NCBI RefSeq assembly: GCF_014200605.1
Contig: NZ_JACHCE010000004.1
Span: 124,001-188,000, forward strand
Source of the DNA: Pedobacter cryoconitis
Lineage (GTDB): Bacteria > Bacteroidota > Bacteroidia > Sphingobacteriales > Sphingobacteriaceae
Direction: 5' to 3'
DNA: 64,000 nucleotides
Shown: positions 44,229 through 53,282 of the stretch, piece after piece
Numbering within the stretch: position 1 is the stretch's first letter
How the letters are laid out: every line of letters begins with the position of its first letter
Notes under the pieces: model-generated
Told to the model about the DNA's origin: nothing
Database searches by the model: none
The model's input: only the letters and a program-made list of their open reading frames with translations
Program-made: the position numbers and the translations under genes

Positions 44229-45137
44229 ATGCAATCAACAGAAAGTGTCGAAGAGTTTTATACCCGTATGCCTCATGCGAATCCATTAGGTTTAACAATC
44301 AATAATGCAGGTGCTGGTCATTTCAATGTGTTTTCGAGGGCAAACTGTTCAACAATTACGCCTTATAGCAGACGTGATTTCTATAAAGTCTCCATAATTC
44401 TTGGTACCGGCAAAATACACTATGCAGACAAGTGGATCTATATAGACAAGCCAGCATTGCTATTCTCTAATCCCATCATTCCTTATTCGTGGGAAGCAGA
44501 ATCAGAAACACAGGAAGGCTGGTTTTGCCTTTTTACTGAAGAATTTATACAAACAGGGGAACGCAAAGAGTCATTACAAGATTCTCCTTTGTTCAGTATT
44601 GGCAGTAATCCTGTTTTCTTTATTGATGAAATTCAGCAAAAGGAAATATCTGGTATATTCATGAGGATGATCAAAGAGATATCCTCAGATTACTTACACA
44701 GATACAATGTGTTACGCAATTATCTTCATTTGATTATTCATGAAGCGATGAAGATGAATCCAACAGAGAGTTTTGAAAAGCACACCAATGCCTCCTCACG
44801 TATTACTTCGCTTTTTATGGAACTTTTAGAAAGACAGTTTCCAATAGATACCCATCATCTGTCCCTGAAATTAAAAACAGCAAATGATTATGCCAAGAGT
44901 CTTTCTATACATGTGAACCACCTTAACCGGTCTGTCAAAGAAACTACCGGAAAAACAACTACAGAACATATTGCAGCAAGAATAACCAGAGAAGCAAAAG
45001 CCTTACTACAGCATACAGACTGGAATATTTCAGAGATAGCCTATGGTCTTGGATTCGAATACCCTGCATACTTTACTAATTTCTTTAAGAAAAATACAGG
45101 AACATCTCCAATTGAGATTCGCCATATGGCAACCTGA
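44229..45137 (+). CDS. AraC family transcriptional regulator
   Basis: I choose the ATG at 44229 (MQSTESVEEF, 302 residues) over a TTG seven codons earlier. Residues about 25-150 form an AraC-type cupin-like ligand domain and 205-302 the double helix-turn-helix DNA-binding domain, with the second recognition region ISEIAYGLGFEYPAYFTNFFKKNTGTSPIEIR given here as residues about 270-300. The aldo/keto reductase gene starts 103 bases downstream on the same strand and has its own -7 box and a palindrome before it, so it is the natural candidate target. Confidence 0.92.
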   Translation: MQSTESVEEFYTRMPHANPLGLTINNAGAGHFNVFSRANCSTITPYSRRDFYKVSIILGTGKIHYADKWIYIDKPALLFSNPIIPYSWEAESETQEGWFCLFTEEFIQTGERKESLQDSPLFSIGSNPVFFIDEIQQKEISGIFMRMIKEISSDYLHRYNVLRNYLHLIIHEAMKMNPTESFEKHTNASSRITSLFMELLERQFPIDTHHLSLKLKTANDYAKSLSIHVNHLNRSVKETTGKTTTEHIAARITREAKALLQHTDWNISEIAYGLGFEYPAYFTNFFKKNTGTSPIEIRHMAT

Positions 45138-45159
45138 TAATTTTGCCGGACAGCAATTT

Positions 45160-45220
45160 GATTATTATAATAATCTGTTTGAATAGTATAACTACTTCCC
45201 TTTTCTGCACGATAACTTTG
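45160..45220 (+). promoter_or_regulatory. promoter box and palindrome before the aldo/keto reductase gene
   Basis: TAACTTTG at 45213-45220 matches TAnnTTTG, 20 bases before the start codon. A perfect 16-base palindrome, GATTATTATAATAATC, lies at 45160-45175, about 37 bases further upstream, where an activator such as the adjacent AraC protein would bind. Confidence 0.5.
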
Positions 45221-45240
45221 TTTCATCAAATCTGATAATT

Positions 45241-46245
45241 ATGAAATATAGAAATCTAGGAACAACTAAAGAACAATTATCCGCTATTGGACTTGGCTGC
45301 ATGGGAATGAGTTTTGCTTATGGTCCTGGCGATGATACTGAAAGTATTGCAACTTTACATAAAGCCCTCGATCTTGGTGTTAATTTCTGGGACACTGCAG
45401 ATATGTATGGAAATGGAATTAATGAAGAACTAATCTCAAAAGTACTGGCTCCAAACAGGAATAAAATATTCATCGCTACTAAATTCGGTTTTCGTTTTCA
45501 AGAGGATGTTAATGGCTCCGGCACCCCCAATGCAACTTATTTTGATGGCTCGCCCAAATGGATGAAGATTGCTGTTGAGAAAAGTCTGAAAAGATTAAAT
45601 ATCGATACTATAGACTTATATTATGTACATCGTGTTGACCCGAATATACCAATTGAAGAGACTGTAGGTGCAATGGCAGAATTGGTAAAAGAAGGTAAAG
45701 TACGTTATCTTGGACTTAGTGAGGCTTCTCCGGCATCTATCCGAAAAGCACATGCCGTTCATCCTATTGCAGCTTTACAAAGTGAATACTCTTTACTGAC
45801 AAGAGATGTAGAAACTGAAATATTAGCTACAGTAAGAGAATTAGGTATTTCTCTGGTACCTTATTCGCCATTGGCAAGAGGCCTGGTAACCAGTACTCTT
45901 AACGTAAACAGCCTGGCGGACAATGATTTTCGCAGATCACTTCCACGTTATCAGCAGGAAAACCTGGACAACAATACGAAACTGATTAGTGGTTTTGCTG
46001 CTGTTGCAGCGGATAAAAACTGCACACCTGCACAACTTGCGCTTGCCTGGGTACTAGCTCAGGGTGAAGACATTATCCCTATCCCTGGTACTAAAAAGAG
46101 AAAATACCTGGAGGAAAATGCTGGCGCAGCGGATATTAATTTATTAGCAGCAGATTTAAAAGCTATTGATGAACTTCTGGTACGTTTTCCAGTTGCTGGT
46201 GAACGCTATAGTGAAGGGGCAATGAAGAAACTGGTCAATAACTAA
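45241..46245 (+). CDS. aldo/keto reductase
   Basis: The 334-residue protein is an NADPH-dependent aldo/keto reductase (AKR13-like): [12 protein letters not shown], the catalytic [13 protein letters not shown] with Asp and Tyr, IFIATKFGF with the catalytic Lys, [19 protein letters not shown] with His, and the C-terminal coenzyme-binding [19 protein letters not shown]. It reduces aldehydes or ketones in the cytoplasm; the physiological substrate is unknown. The AraC regulator gene upstream on the same strand likely controls it. It ends at a strong terminator. Confidence 0.93.
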   Translation: MKYRNLGTTKEQLSAIGLGCMGMSFAYGPGDDTESIATLHKALDLGVNFWDTADMYGNGINEELISKVLAPNRNKIFIATKFGFRFQEDVNGSGTPNATYFDGSPKWMKIAVEKSLKRLNIDTIDLYYVHRVDPNIPIEETVGAMAELVKEGKVRYLGLSEASPASIRKAHAVHPIAALQSEYSLLTRDVETEILATVRELGISLVPYSPLARGLVTSTLNVNSLADNDFRRSLPRYQQENLDNNTKLISGFAAVAADKNCTPAQLALAWVLAQGEDIIPIPGTKKRKYLEENAGAADINLLAADLKAIDELLVRFPVAGERYSEGAMKKLVNN

Positions 46246-46282
46246 TAAGATTAGTCAGGCCCTTTTATCTATTATAGTGAAA

Positions 46283-46321
46283 AAAAACTCAGACAGTATG
46301 ATAAACTGTCGGAGTTTTTTT
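46283..46321 (+). terminator. terminator of the aldo/keto reductase gene
   Basis: AAACTC-A-GACAGT (46285-46297) pairs with ACTGTC-G-GAGTTT (46305-46317), followed by a run of T. Confidence 0.8.
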
Positions 46322-46383
46322 ATGCGTAACATTTTTTTCTCATCTTGTTCTAAATTTCAAATTCTCTATCAATCAGCCATAGT

Positions 46384-48177
46384 ATGATCAAAGCACAATC
46401 AATTAAATATAGCCTGAGTGCCTGTTTATTTATTATCATCCCATTCGCAGTAAATTCTCAGACAAAACCCGCACATACGGATAAAACATGGATAACCCAA
46501 TCTAATCAATATACAGAACAATTGATTAACCTGGATAAAAAATACTCACCAGAATATGGTTCTGCACAAGGTTTAGCTGAATATGATACATTGATTGTTG
46601 TTCCAACCCTTGCTAATCTGATGGCGGAAAGAAAAGAAGAGGAAATATTGAACGGAAAATATAAAACCTCTTTACAAACAGAAAAGGACTTAGCGGTTAA
46701 ACAGGATCTCAACATTCTGATTGCACACCTGAATTTGGGATTCAAAAGACAGGATTTTGAGCATTTAAGAAAAATACCTTTTTTAAATGCAGCAAATATA
46801 ATTTATGAGGGTTTGCAGGTATTGCTGGATGACCAGACTCCAGAGAAAAGACGTAGCGCAGCAGTTGTCCGTTTGCAAAAATATACTGGCTTGGCACACG
46901 GATTTAATCCTTTGACATCAATTTTAAAAGACAGGGTATCAGCACAAATGAGAGGTAAAGAAATGATCTACCCTTCTAAACAGGAAATGGAGGTCACCTT
47001 ATCCCGTAATGCAAGTATAATCAATGGTATAGAAGATCTCTTTAAGAAATATAAGCTCACAGGATGGGAAAATGCCTATACTGTACTCAAAAAGCAAGTC
47101 CAGGATTACGACCAGTGGACACGCGAAAATGTACTTCCTAATGCCCGTAAAGATTTTAGAATGACCCCCGAAGAATATGCCTTGCAGCTTGAAGATTATG
47201 GAGTAAATATTGCGCCCGACCGATTGGCACAAATGGCGCACATGGCCTTCACTGAAATCCAGCAGGAGATGAAGCCTATTGCTGAGCAGATCGCGAAACA
47301 GAGAAACTGGCCTTCTTCAGACTATCGTGATGTCATGCGTAATCTTAAAAAAGAGCAGATTCACGGTGATTCTATCATCCCGGTTTACGAAAGACATCTG
47401 AAAGATATAGAAGCGATCATTCTTGACAACCACCTGGTTACTTTACCATCCCGTCCCGCTATTATCCGTTTGGCAAGTGCTGCAGAAACGGCCAGAAGTC
47501 CCGCCCCTCATATGGTTCCACCCCCATTTCTAAATAATACAGGTCAGCGGGGTGTATTTGTTTTACCTTTAAATATGCCTCCTGCACCTGGAAAAAAGGA
47601 AAGTGATCAATATGATGACTTCACTTTTGATGCTGCTTCATGGACGATTATTGCACATGAAGCACGTCCCGGTCATGAATTGCAATTTGATAAAATGGTA
47701 GAAGAAGGAGTTTCCCAGGCACGCAGTCTATATGCTTTTAATTCTACCAATGCCGAAGGATGGGGATTATATGCTGAATATATCACTAAACCTTATATGC
47801 CGCTTGAAGGCCAGCTGGTTTCACTGGATTACAGATTATTAAGAGCAGCACGTGCTTTTCTTGATCCGGAAGTACAATCCGGAAAAATTACACAGCAAGA
47901 AGTTAAAAGGGTCCTGATGGAAGATGTAGTGCAGTCATCGGCTATGGCACAGCAGGAAGTTGAGCGTTACACAATTAAAGCACCGGGTCAGGCCAATAGC
48001 TATTTCTACGGTTTTACGAAGATGATTGCATTGAGAAAAGAGGCAGAAGATGCCTTAGGTAGTCAATTTAATGCACTGCGTTTCCACGACTTTATTCTAT
48101 CACAAGGTTTGCTCCCGCCTGCATTGATCAGAGAAGCAGTAATTACAGATTTTATTCCGGCAGAAAAAAATCTGTAA
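46384..48177 (+). CDS. secreted DUF885 family protein (peptidase-like)
   Basis: The 597-residue protein has a signal peptide (to about VNSQT) and the DUF885 fold of mostly helical M32/thimet-like metallopeptidases. The signature HExxPGHE is present as HEARPGHE (His425, Glu426, His431), followed by NAEGWGLYAE, whose Glu is the likely third zinc ligand, and by a C-terminal YTIKAPGQANSYFYG. Members are predicted zinc peptidases acting outside the cytoplasm, but few are characterised. Monocistronic or followed by the small gene at 48203, whose promoter overlaps the DUF885 stop codon. Confidence 0.9.
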   Translation: MIKAQSIKYSLSACLFIIIPFAVNSQTKPAHTDKTWITQSNQYTEQLINLDKKYSPEYGSAQGLAEYDTLIVVPTLANLMAERKEEEILNGKYKTSLQTEKDLAVKQDLNILIAHLNLGFKRQDFEHLRKIPFLNAANIIYEGLQVLLDDQTPEKRRSAAVVRLQKYTGLAHGFNPLTSILKDRVSAQMRGKEMIYPSKQEMEVTLSRNASIINGIEDLFKKYKLTGWENAYTVLKKQVQDYDQWTRENVLPNARKDFRMTPEEYALQLEDYGVNIAPDRLAQMAHMAFTEIQQEMKPIAEQIAKQRNWPSSDYRDVMRNLKKEQIHGDSIIPVYERHLKDIEAIILDNHLVTLPSRPAIIRLASAAETARSPAPHMVPPPFLNNTGQRGVFVLPLNMPPAPGKKESDQYDDFTFDAASWTIIAHEARPGHELQFDKMVEEGVSQARSLYAFNSTNAEGWGLYAEYITKPYMPLEGQLVSLDYRLLRAARAFLDPEVQSGKITQQEVKRVLMEDVVQSSAMAQQEVERYTIKAPGQANSYFYGFTKMIALRKEAEDALGSQFNALRFHDFILSQGLLPPALIREAVITDFIPAEKNL

Positions 48178-48182
48178 TTTTG
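48175..48182 (+). promoter_or_regulatory. -7 box overlapping the DUF885 stop codon
   Basis: TAATTTTG matches TAnnTTTG; its first three bases are the TAA stop of the DUF885 gene. The next start codon is 21 bases downstream. Confidence 0.45.
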
Positions 48183-48202
48183 CAAGTATTCAAAGCCAAA
48201 TC

Positions 48203-48913
48203 ATGAAGTTAACTTTAACGTGCCTTTTTCTTTATTTATCCACCATTGCTTTTGCACAGCATATACCCTATCCGGATAAACCATCAACTCATGGCATGAT
48301 GCTAATGGGCAATGAAGTGATTTATGCTTCTCATCTGCCTATGTTCCACAGTCCGCACGACTATCAGATTATATCAATCCTGGAATTATCAAAAGAGGAT
48401 CAGGAAAAATATGTTCAGGATAAAAGAAAACACCCTAAGGAACTTGTATATACAATTGAGCCGGAAACATTTGTACTTCCTGAAATGATTAACCACACTA
48501 AAGTATTCAAAGCTAATATCTATCGCGGCCATTTTGAGAGAGGCGGCACTAAATTCCTTGAAAACATTCCGGTAAGGATAAAACAAGTGATTTATTATAA
48601 ACAATTTGATAAGAATGCAGTAAAACCGGCCAACCTTCAATACCTGCTTTTCGGTAACGAGCGGGAACAATTTCTTGTTCACAAAATCACTTCCAAGCCA
48701 GATTTTGATGAAAGTTTAATTGTTAGGGTACACGATAAAAACACATTAAAAGCAATAGTTGACAATCTTTATATTACGGTTTCTTTTCCTGAAAAGGACT
48801 TAGGCAAGCCCTTTTCATGGAAAGAAAACATTGGAGAGCGGAAACACACGCATGAACCTGTTCCATTTTCAGCTCATCAAACATTTTATCTGGAATATGG
48901 TGACTTAGAGTAG
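48203..48913 (+). CDS. secreted protein of unknown function with a His/Met-rich N-terminal motif
   Basis: The 236-residue product has a signal peptide (to AFAQ) and begins with a conspicuous segment HGMMLMGNEVIYASHLPMFH (residues about 30-49), then PHDYQIISILEL. The rest is alpha/beta without enzyme motifs. I do not recognise the family. His and Met in this spacing could bind a soft metal such as copper, which is inference. It sits 25 bases after the DUF885 gene and its stop overlaps that of the convergent SDR gene by 9 bases. Confidence 0.75.
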   Translation: MKLTLTCLFLYLSTIAFAQHIPYPDKPSTHGMMLMGNEVIYASHLPMFHSPHDYQIISILELSKEDQEKYVQDKRKHPKELVYTIEPETFVLPEMINHTKVFKANIYRGHFERGGTKFLENIPVRIKQVIYYKQFDKNAVKPANLQYLLFGNEREQFLVHKITSKPDFDESLIVRVHDKNTLKAIVDNLYITVSFPEKDLGKPFSWKENIGERKHTHEPVPFSAHQTFYLEYGDLE

Positions 48914-49918
48914 CCTGTCACTATTTGCTTTTAAATAAAGCATAGCCTCTTTTACAGTTTGAACCGGGCTTTTAGGATTAAATCCGAGTTCAGACTGTGC
49001 TTTTGAAATATCAAAGTCCTGCTGCAAACCAGAGAACATAGCGATATCTTTAGTCGTTAATAAAGGTGCTTTCCCTGTAATTTTACTTCCAGTCTCCATC
49101 AGCCATGCAGCAAAGAACAAAAGAGGTTTTGGCACAGCCAAGGGAAGCTTAAGCTTTAATTCAGGGAATAAGTCTTTTGCAATTTGTGTGGTTTGCCTGA
49201 TCGAAGTACATTTTTCATTTGCTAAAATATAACGTTCCCCACTCCTGCCTTTTACAGCGGCCAGATAACATCCCTCAGCCACATCTTTAACATCCACCCA
49301 GTTTAAGGCAATATTTGTTTCAACCGGAATTTCTTTATTCAAAATCAGCTTTATAATATGATAAGAGACATTTAAATTCCCAAAGGCCTCTGCTCCGATC
49401 ATTGCAGAAGGCAATACCGCGACTAATTCAATACCATATTGCCTGGCCAATTCAAAAGCCAGCGTTTCGCCATCATTTTTAGAATTATAATACATATCCC
49501 TGCGATCTGGATTTTGTCCGCTACTTTCCTTCACCGGCAATACTGAATAATTCAAAGCTGCTATAGAACTCACATAAACAATTCTCTTAACTCCGGATTC
49601 GGCAGCTGCCTCAATTAGATTTTTTGTCCCCAGCAGATTAACATCATATATTTCTTTCTTAGGGTCTTTTGCCCATAACTTAAAAGCAGCACCTACGGCA
49701 TAAACAACCTCTACGCCTTGCATAGCAACTATTAATGACCTTTTTTCAGTAATATCTGCCTGTACCATTTCACAATTCAGCTTAGCAAAAGAGCTGTTAT
49801 TTTTTAAATCCCGGACCGATCCTCTTACCGGAACCCCTTTATCAAGGAGCAATCTGATCAGGTTATTTCCTAAATGTCCATTTGCACCGGTAACCAATGC
49901 TAAATTTTGATGTATCAT
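48905..49918 (-). CDS. NAD(P)-dependent epimerase/reductase (extended SDR)
   Basis: I choose ATG 49918 (MIHQNLALVTGANGHLGNNL, 337 residues); a longer frame to 49939 adds seven residues before the nucleotide-binding fold. The extended SDR features are TGANGHLG (cofactor loop), VYAVGAAF, the catalytic Tyr-x-x-x-Lys (YNSKNDGE reads as YxxxK with Asp-Gly following) and IGAEAFGN. It resembles dihydroflavonol-4-reductase-like epimerases that reduce or epimerise small carbonyls. A Crp/Fnr regulator gene lies just upstream on the same strand with 65 bases between, so the two may form a unit. Confidence 0.88.
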   Translation of the reverse strand: MIHQNLALVTGANGHLGNNLIRLLLDKGVPVRGSVRDLKNNSSFAKLNCEMVQADITEKRSLIVAMQGVEVVYAVGAAFKLWAKDPKKEIYDVNLLGTKNLIEAAAESGVKRIVYVSSIAALNYSVLPVKESSGQNPDRRDMYYNSKNDGETLAFELARQYGIELVAVLPSAMIGAEAFGNLNVSYHIIKLILNKEIPVETNIALNWVDVKDVAEGCYLAAVKGRSGERYILANEKCTSIRQTTQIAKDLFPELKLKLPLAVPKPLLFFAAWLMETGSKITGKAPLLTTKDIAMFSGLQQDFDISKAQSELGFNPKSPVQTVKEAMLYLKANSDRLL

Positions 49919-49983
49919 ATTCTTGTCTGTTAAGCACACAAATCTGAGTATTGTGTGTCCTGCTTACACTTGACATTTGTTAG

Positions 49984-50592
49984 TTAATGATGCATTCTTT
50001 TTCTGCGGATACGGCTCAGGCTTTCGGCTTTCATGCCTAAAAAGGAAGCAATATATTGTAAAGGGACATACTGAATAATAGCCGGATAATTTGATTCCAG
50101 CCTTTTATAACGCTGCTCTGCAGTTAAAGTGGCCAATTCGCGGGATCGGGTTTCATTGTAAGCAAGCGCCATCTGGAAGACCATGATGCTGTAGTCCTTA
50201 AAAGCCAGACTCTGTTCACAAATAATATCCAGATTAGCTTTGGTAATTCTTAACAGCTCGCAATCGGTAATACAGGCTACATTTTCAACAGATTCTGTAC
50301 AATTATTAAAAGATGTATAAGAGGTAATAAATCCGGGAGGACAATTGATATGTGTGGTGATTTCATCTCCTTCTTCGCTGTAATGAAATAATCTGACAAA
50401 GCCAGAAACCACATAATAAAGATAGCAGGGTATACTGTTCTCTTTCTCTATAATTGTATTTTTAGTAAAAAACACAGGTTCAAAATACTTCATACAAAGT
50501 GTTAGGTCTGCGTCTGTTAATTTGATATGAGCAGCTGCATTATTTAATAAATGCTGATATAGTTTGTCTGAAAACATCTGATTTATTGACAA
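49984..50592 (-). CDS. Crp/Fnr family transcriptional regulator
   Basis: The 202-residue protein has a cyclic-nucleotide-binding-like beta-roll (about 20-135, FTKNTIIEKENSIPCYLYYVVSG, GDEITTHINCPPGFI) and a C-terminal winged helix (about 150-200, YIASFLGMKAESLSRIRRKR). It lacks a Fnr-type four-Cys cluster. Ligand is unknown; many Bacteroidota members do not bind cAMP. It is divergent from the Vat-type acetyltransferase gene (114 bases) and directly precedes the SDR gene. Confidence 0.9.
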   Translation of the reverse strand: MSINQMFSDKLYQHLLNNAAAHIKLTDADLTLCMKYFEPVFFTKNTIIEKENSIPCYLYYVVSGFVRLFHYSEEGDEITTHINCPPGFITSYTSFNNCTESVENVACITDCELLRITKANLDIICEQSLAFKDYSIMVFQMALAYNETRSRELATLTAEQRYKRLESNYPAIIQYVPLQYIASFLGMKAESLSRIRRKRMHH

Positions 50593-50705
50593 GGTTATAA
50601 AATGATAAAGGTCAGGATTTTTATTTAATTGGTTTTTCTATTAATTTAGCGTGATTGCAAACGCTCAGCTGAAGATCAAACCTTCTTCTGCAAGAAAAAT
50701 ATATA

Positions 50706-51329
50706 ATGATGAAAGGACCCGATAAAGACGAGAAATATCCGATAAGCCACTATAACAGACTCTGTTTTTTGAAGAATATCATCACAAGTCCTAATATCAT
50801 TGTAGGTGACTACACCTATTATGATGATTTTAAGGATGTATATAATTTTGAAAGGAATGTAAAGTATCACTTCGACTTTATAGGAGATAAGCTCATTATA
50901 GGTAAATTCTGCATGATTGCTTCGGGAGTCACATTTATTATGAACGGCGCTAATCACAAGATGGATGGTATAACGGCCTATCCATTTAATATTTTTGGCA
51001 ATGGCTGGGAAAAGGTTACACCAAAAATGGAGGAACTTCCTTTTAAAGGCGATACGATTGTCGGCAATGATGTCTGGATCGGATCGAATGCTACAATAAT
51101 GCCCGGAGTGCACATTGGAGATGGTGCCATTATAGCTACAAATACAACAGTAACCAAAGATGTCCCTCCTTACACCGTTGTAGGAGGTAATCCCGGCAAA
51201 GAAATCAGGAAGCGCTTTTCTGAAGAAAAAATTGAAGAGCTTTTAGAATTGAAGTGGTGGGATTGGAAAATAGAGCGGATTACAGAAAATCTGCATGAAT
51301 TAACGGGTCCTAAATCCCGATTTCTGTAA
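50706..51329 (+). CDS. Vat-type (CatB-related) hexapeptide O-acetyltransferase
   Basis: The 207-residue protein closely follows the Vat/XAT class: a left-handed beta-helix of hexapeptide repeats (about 62-175), the catalytic His84 in IMNGANHKMDG, FGNGWEK, GDTIVGNDVWIG and PGVHIGDGAIIATNTTVTKDVPPYTVVGGNP, with KWWDWKIERITEN at the end. Vat enzymes acetylate the hydroxyl of group A streptogramins; CatB-like ones act on chloramphenicol. Whether this chromosomal copy confers resistance is not shown by the sequence. It is a single gene, divergent from the Crp/Fnr regulator. Confidence 0.9.
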   Translation: MMKGPDKDEKYPISHYNRLCFLKNIITSPNIIVGDYTYYDDFKDVYNFERNVKYHFDFIGDKLIIGKFCMIASGVTFIMNGANHKMDGITAYPFNIFGNGWEKVTPKMEELPFKGDTIVGNDVWIGSNATIMPGVHIGDGAIIATNTTVTKDVPPYTVVGGNPGKEIRKRFSEEKIEELLELKWWDWKIERITENLHELTGPKSRFL

Positions 51330-51437
51330 TGCCGGAAAACCTCCGGAAGCAACCTGCTGTCAACGCCTGATTGCAATTGGTCAAATTGTTTTCTGAACCC
51401 TATTGTTATTCCTTTTTTTTGAGGAAAATAAATAAAT

Positions 51438-52046
51438 ATGAGAACACAATTTAACAAAAGACTGCTATTTCTTATCCCTATGGTAGCACTGGCATTAATT
51501 ACCACTAAAGCAAAATCACAAAACTCTATACCTTTCCATATTGGTTTGAAGGGAGGGGCGAATTTCACTGATTTAAGTCTTAATTATGGTGATTTAAAAA
51601 ACAAATATTCAGCAGGCTATTCTGCAGGGGCCTTTACAAGAGTTGATATTTCTAAACTGTATTTACAAGGAGAACTATTGTATTCGCACAAATCTTCTAA
51701 ATTAGAATCCAATGCATTAGGTTCAGAAAAAACTTCATGGAATAGTATTGATGTTCCTGTAACCATCGGGTATAAAATATTAAAATCCGACAAACTAAAT
51801 CTAAGAGTCTTTGGAGGCGGCGTTTATTCTTATGTATTAAATGATAAAGCCCGGATTTTACATGAGGTAAAAGAATCATTTAATAAGTTTGACAAATCAA
51901 ACATCGGTTACATAGCCGGAGCCGGAATTGATCTGGGTAAAATAACCATTGACCTGAGTGCCCAGGGATCACTAACCAAAATGAGCAGTGATTTCAAATC
52001 ACGCCCCCTTACCTTTCAGGCAAGCGTTGGTTTCATGATCTTCTAA
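51438..52046 (+). CDS. porin-like outer membrane beta-barrel protein
   Basis: The 202-residue protein has a signal peptide (to about AKSQ) and an eight-strand barrel of the small OmpA/OmpX-like (PorT/outer-membrane protein beta-barrel) type, starting IPFHIGLKGGANFTDLSLNYG and ending VGFMIF with an aromatic C-terminus. Such proteins are common in Bacteroidota; function is mostly structural or unknown. Single gene. Confidence 0.85.
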   Translation: MRTQFNKRLLFLIPMVALALITTKAKSQNSIPFHIGLKGGANFTDLSLNYGDLKNKYSAGYSAGAFTRVDISKLYLQGELLYSHKSSKLESNALGSEKTSWNSIDVPVTIGYKILKSDKLNLRVFGGGVYSYVLNDKARILHEVKESFNKFDKSNIGYIAGAGIDLGKITIDLSAQGSLTKMSSDFKSRPLTFQASVGFMIF

Positions 52047-52153
52047 AAATTCTTACTAATTTACGCCTTTTGAAATTCATATATTCATTTGTTTATGCAT
52101 CATTTTAGCTAAAAACAAATAGAGATGTGGATTTTAAAAGCTAGAAAGAAATA

Positions 52154-52199
52154 CGGGAAAGCTTCAAGGGCTAAATTAAGCTTTTGCGAGCTTTCTCGC
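52154..52199 (+). promoter_or_regulatory. possible leader with alternative stems before the LytS-type kinase gene
   Basis: The AAAGCTT at 52158-52164 can pair with AAGCTTT at 52178-52184, or GAAAGCT (52157-52163) with AGCTTTC (52189-52195); the latter overlaps a hairpin GCGAG-CTTT-CTCGC at 52186-52199. These are mutually exclusive, as in an attenuator. There is no long T-run after it. Confidence 0.3.
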
Positions 52200-52221
52200 A
52201 TTTAAAAACAATTATATACCG

Positions 52222-53280
52222 ATGAAAACCCTGATTTTCAATAAACACTGGCTGATTACAGCAACCTTCTGGATTATCCTGGAAATTGCTTTCTGGACTC
52301 AAATGATCCGGGATTACCCGCTGATCTTTGCAACCTATGTATCATTTGTGATCATGATAGGTTCTATGATATCAGCTCATACTTTAAGTGACTTTTTGCT
52401 GCCAAAGGCCATGGCGACAGGAAAAATGAAAATTTTCGCTATTCAATGTACTATGATAAGTCTTCTGCTCGCATCAGTATTATCTGGCGCAGCAGTAAGC
52501 TGTTACTGGTTATTTTTGCATGGGACAAAATATGATAGTATGGGAAGGATGCTTGCTTATAGTAATTTCTGGCTGAAACTGGGCAGTGCCATTCCCTCGG
52601 CTATACTTATTAATGCTACAGCATGTGGCCTGCGCTTTTACCAGGAACATGGGAAAATAGAAAAAAACCACGCCCTCTTACAGCAGGCGCATCTTGAAGC
52701 ACAACTCAGAATTCTTCAGGATCAGATTAATCCGCATCTGATGTTCAATGTATTGAATCACATCCATATCCTGATGCAGAAAAATGTGGAACTCGCTTCT
52801 GTTCTGCTGGTCAAATTTTCTGACATCCTCAGGTACCAGCTTTATGAATGCAACAGAGAGTCTGTATTACTGGAGCGCGAAGTACAATATCTGAAAGATC
52901 TGGTAGCAGTCGAAAAAATACGCTGGGGAGAAGAACTTAAAGTAGTTTGCATCTGGAATATACAGGATGGAAAAAAGGATATAGTCCCTCTTTTGCTGGT
53001 CCCATTTGTTGAAAATGCATTTAAACACGTATCCCGTTTACCTATGGAAAAAGGCTATGTAACTTTAATTTTGAAGCAGGAAAATAATGAACTGATTTTT
53101 ACCATGGAAAATTCAAGTTCTGTACAGCAACCAAGAAAAGGCACTAGCCATGGCCTTGGTCTTGAAAACGTAAGAAAAAGGCTTGGTCTGTTATATCCGC
53201 AGCAGCATGAACTCAGCATTGAAAAAACAAATAGCCTATTTAAAGTTGCATTAATTATTCAATTACATTCAAAGAAATAA
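52222..53280 (+). CDS. LytS-type sensor histidine kinase
   Basis: The 352-residue protein has four N-terminal TM helices (about 10-28, 38-60, 74-96, 118-134), then a HisKA-like LytS domain with the phospho-acceptor His172 in LQDQINPHLMFNVLNH, and an ATP-binding domain (about 245-350, VPFVENAFKHVSR as N box, GTSHGLGLENVRKRL as G box). This is the Bacteroidota 2TM/LytS-like kinase type. It is 2 bases before its LytTR response regulator gene. Signal unknown. Confidence 0.93.
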   Translation: MKTLIFNKHWLITATFWIILEIAFWTQMIRDYPLIFATYVSFVIMIGSMISAHTLSDFLLPKAMATGKMKIFAIQCTMISLLLASVLSGAAVSCYWLFLHGTKYDSMGRMLAYSNFWLKLGSAIPSAILINATACGLRFYQEHGKIEKNHALLQQAHLEAQLRILQDQINPHLMFNVLNHIHILMQKNVELASVLLVKFSDILRYQLYECNRESVLLEREVQYLKDLVAVEKIRWGEELKVVCIWNIQDGKKDIVPLLLVPFVENAFKHVSRLPMEKGYVTLILKQENNELIFTMENSSSVQQPRKGTSHGLGLENVRKRLGLLYPQQHELSIEKTNSLFKVALIIQLHSKK

Positions 53281-53282
53281 AA

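Noticed and set aside
50676-51113. 145-codon minus-strand frame
   Set aside because: Antisense to the Vat-type gene, which has full family motifs.
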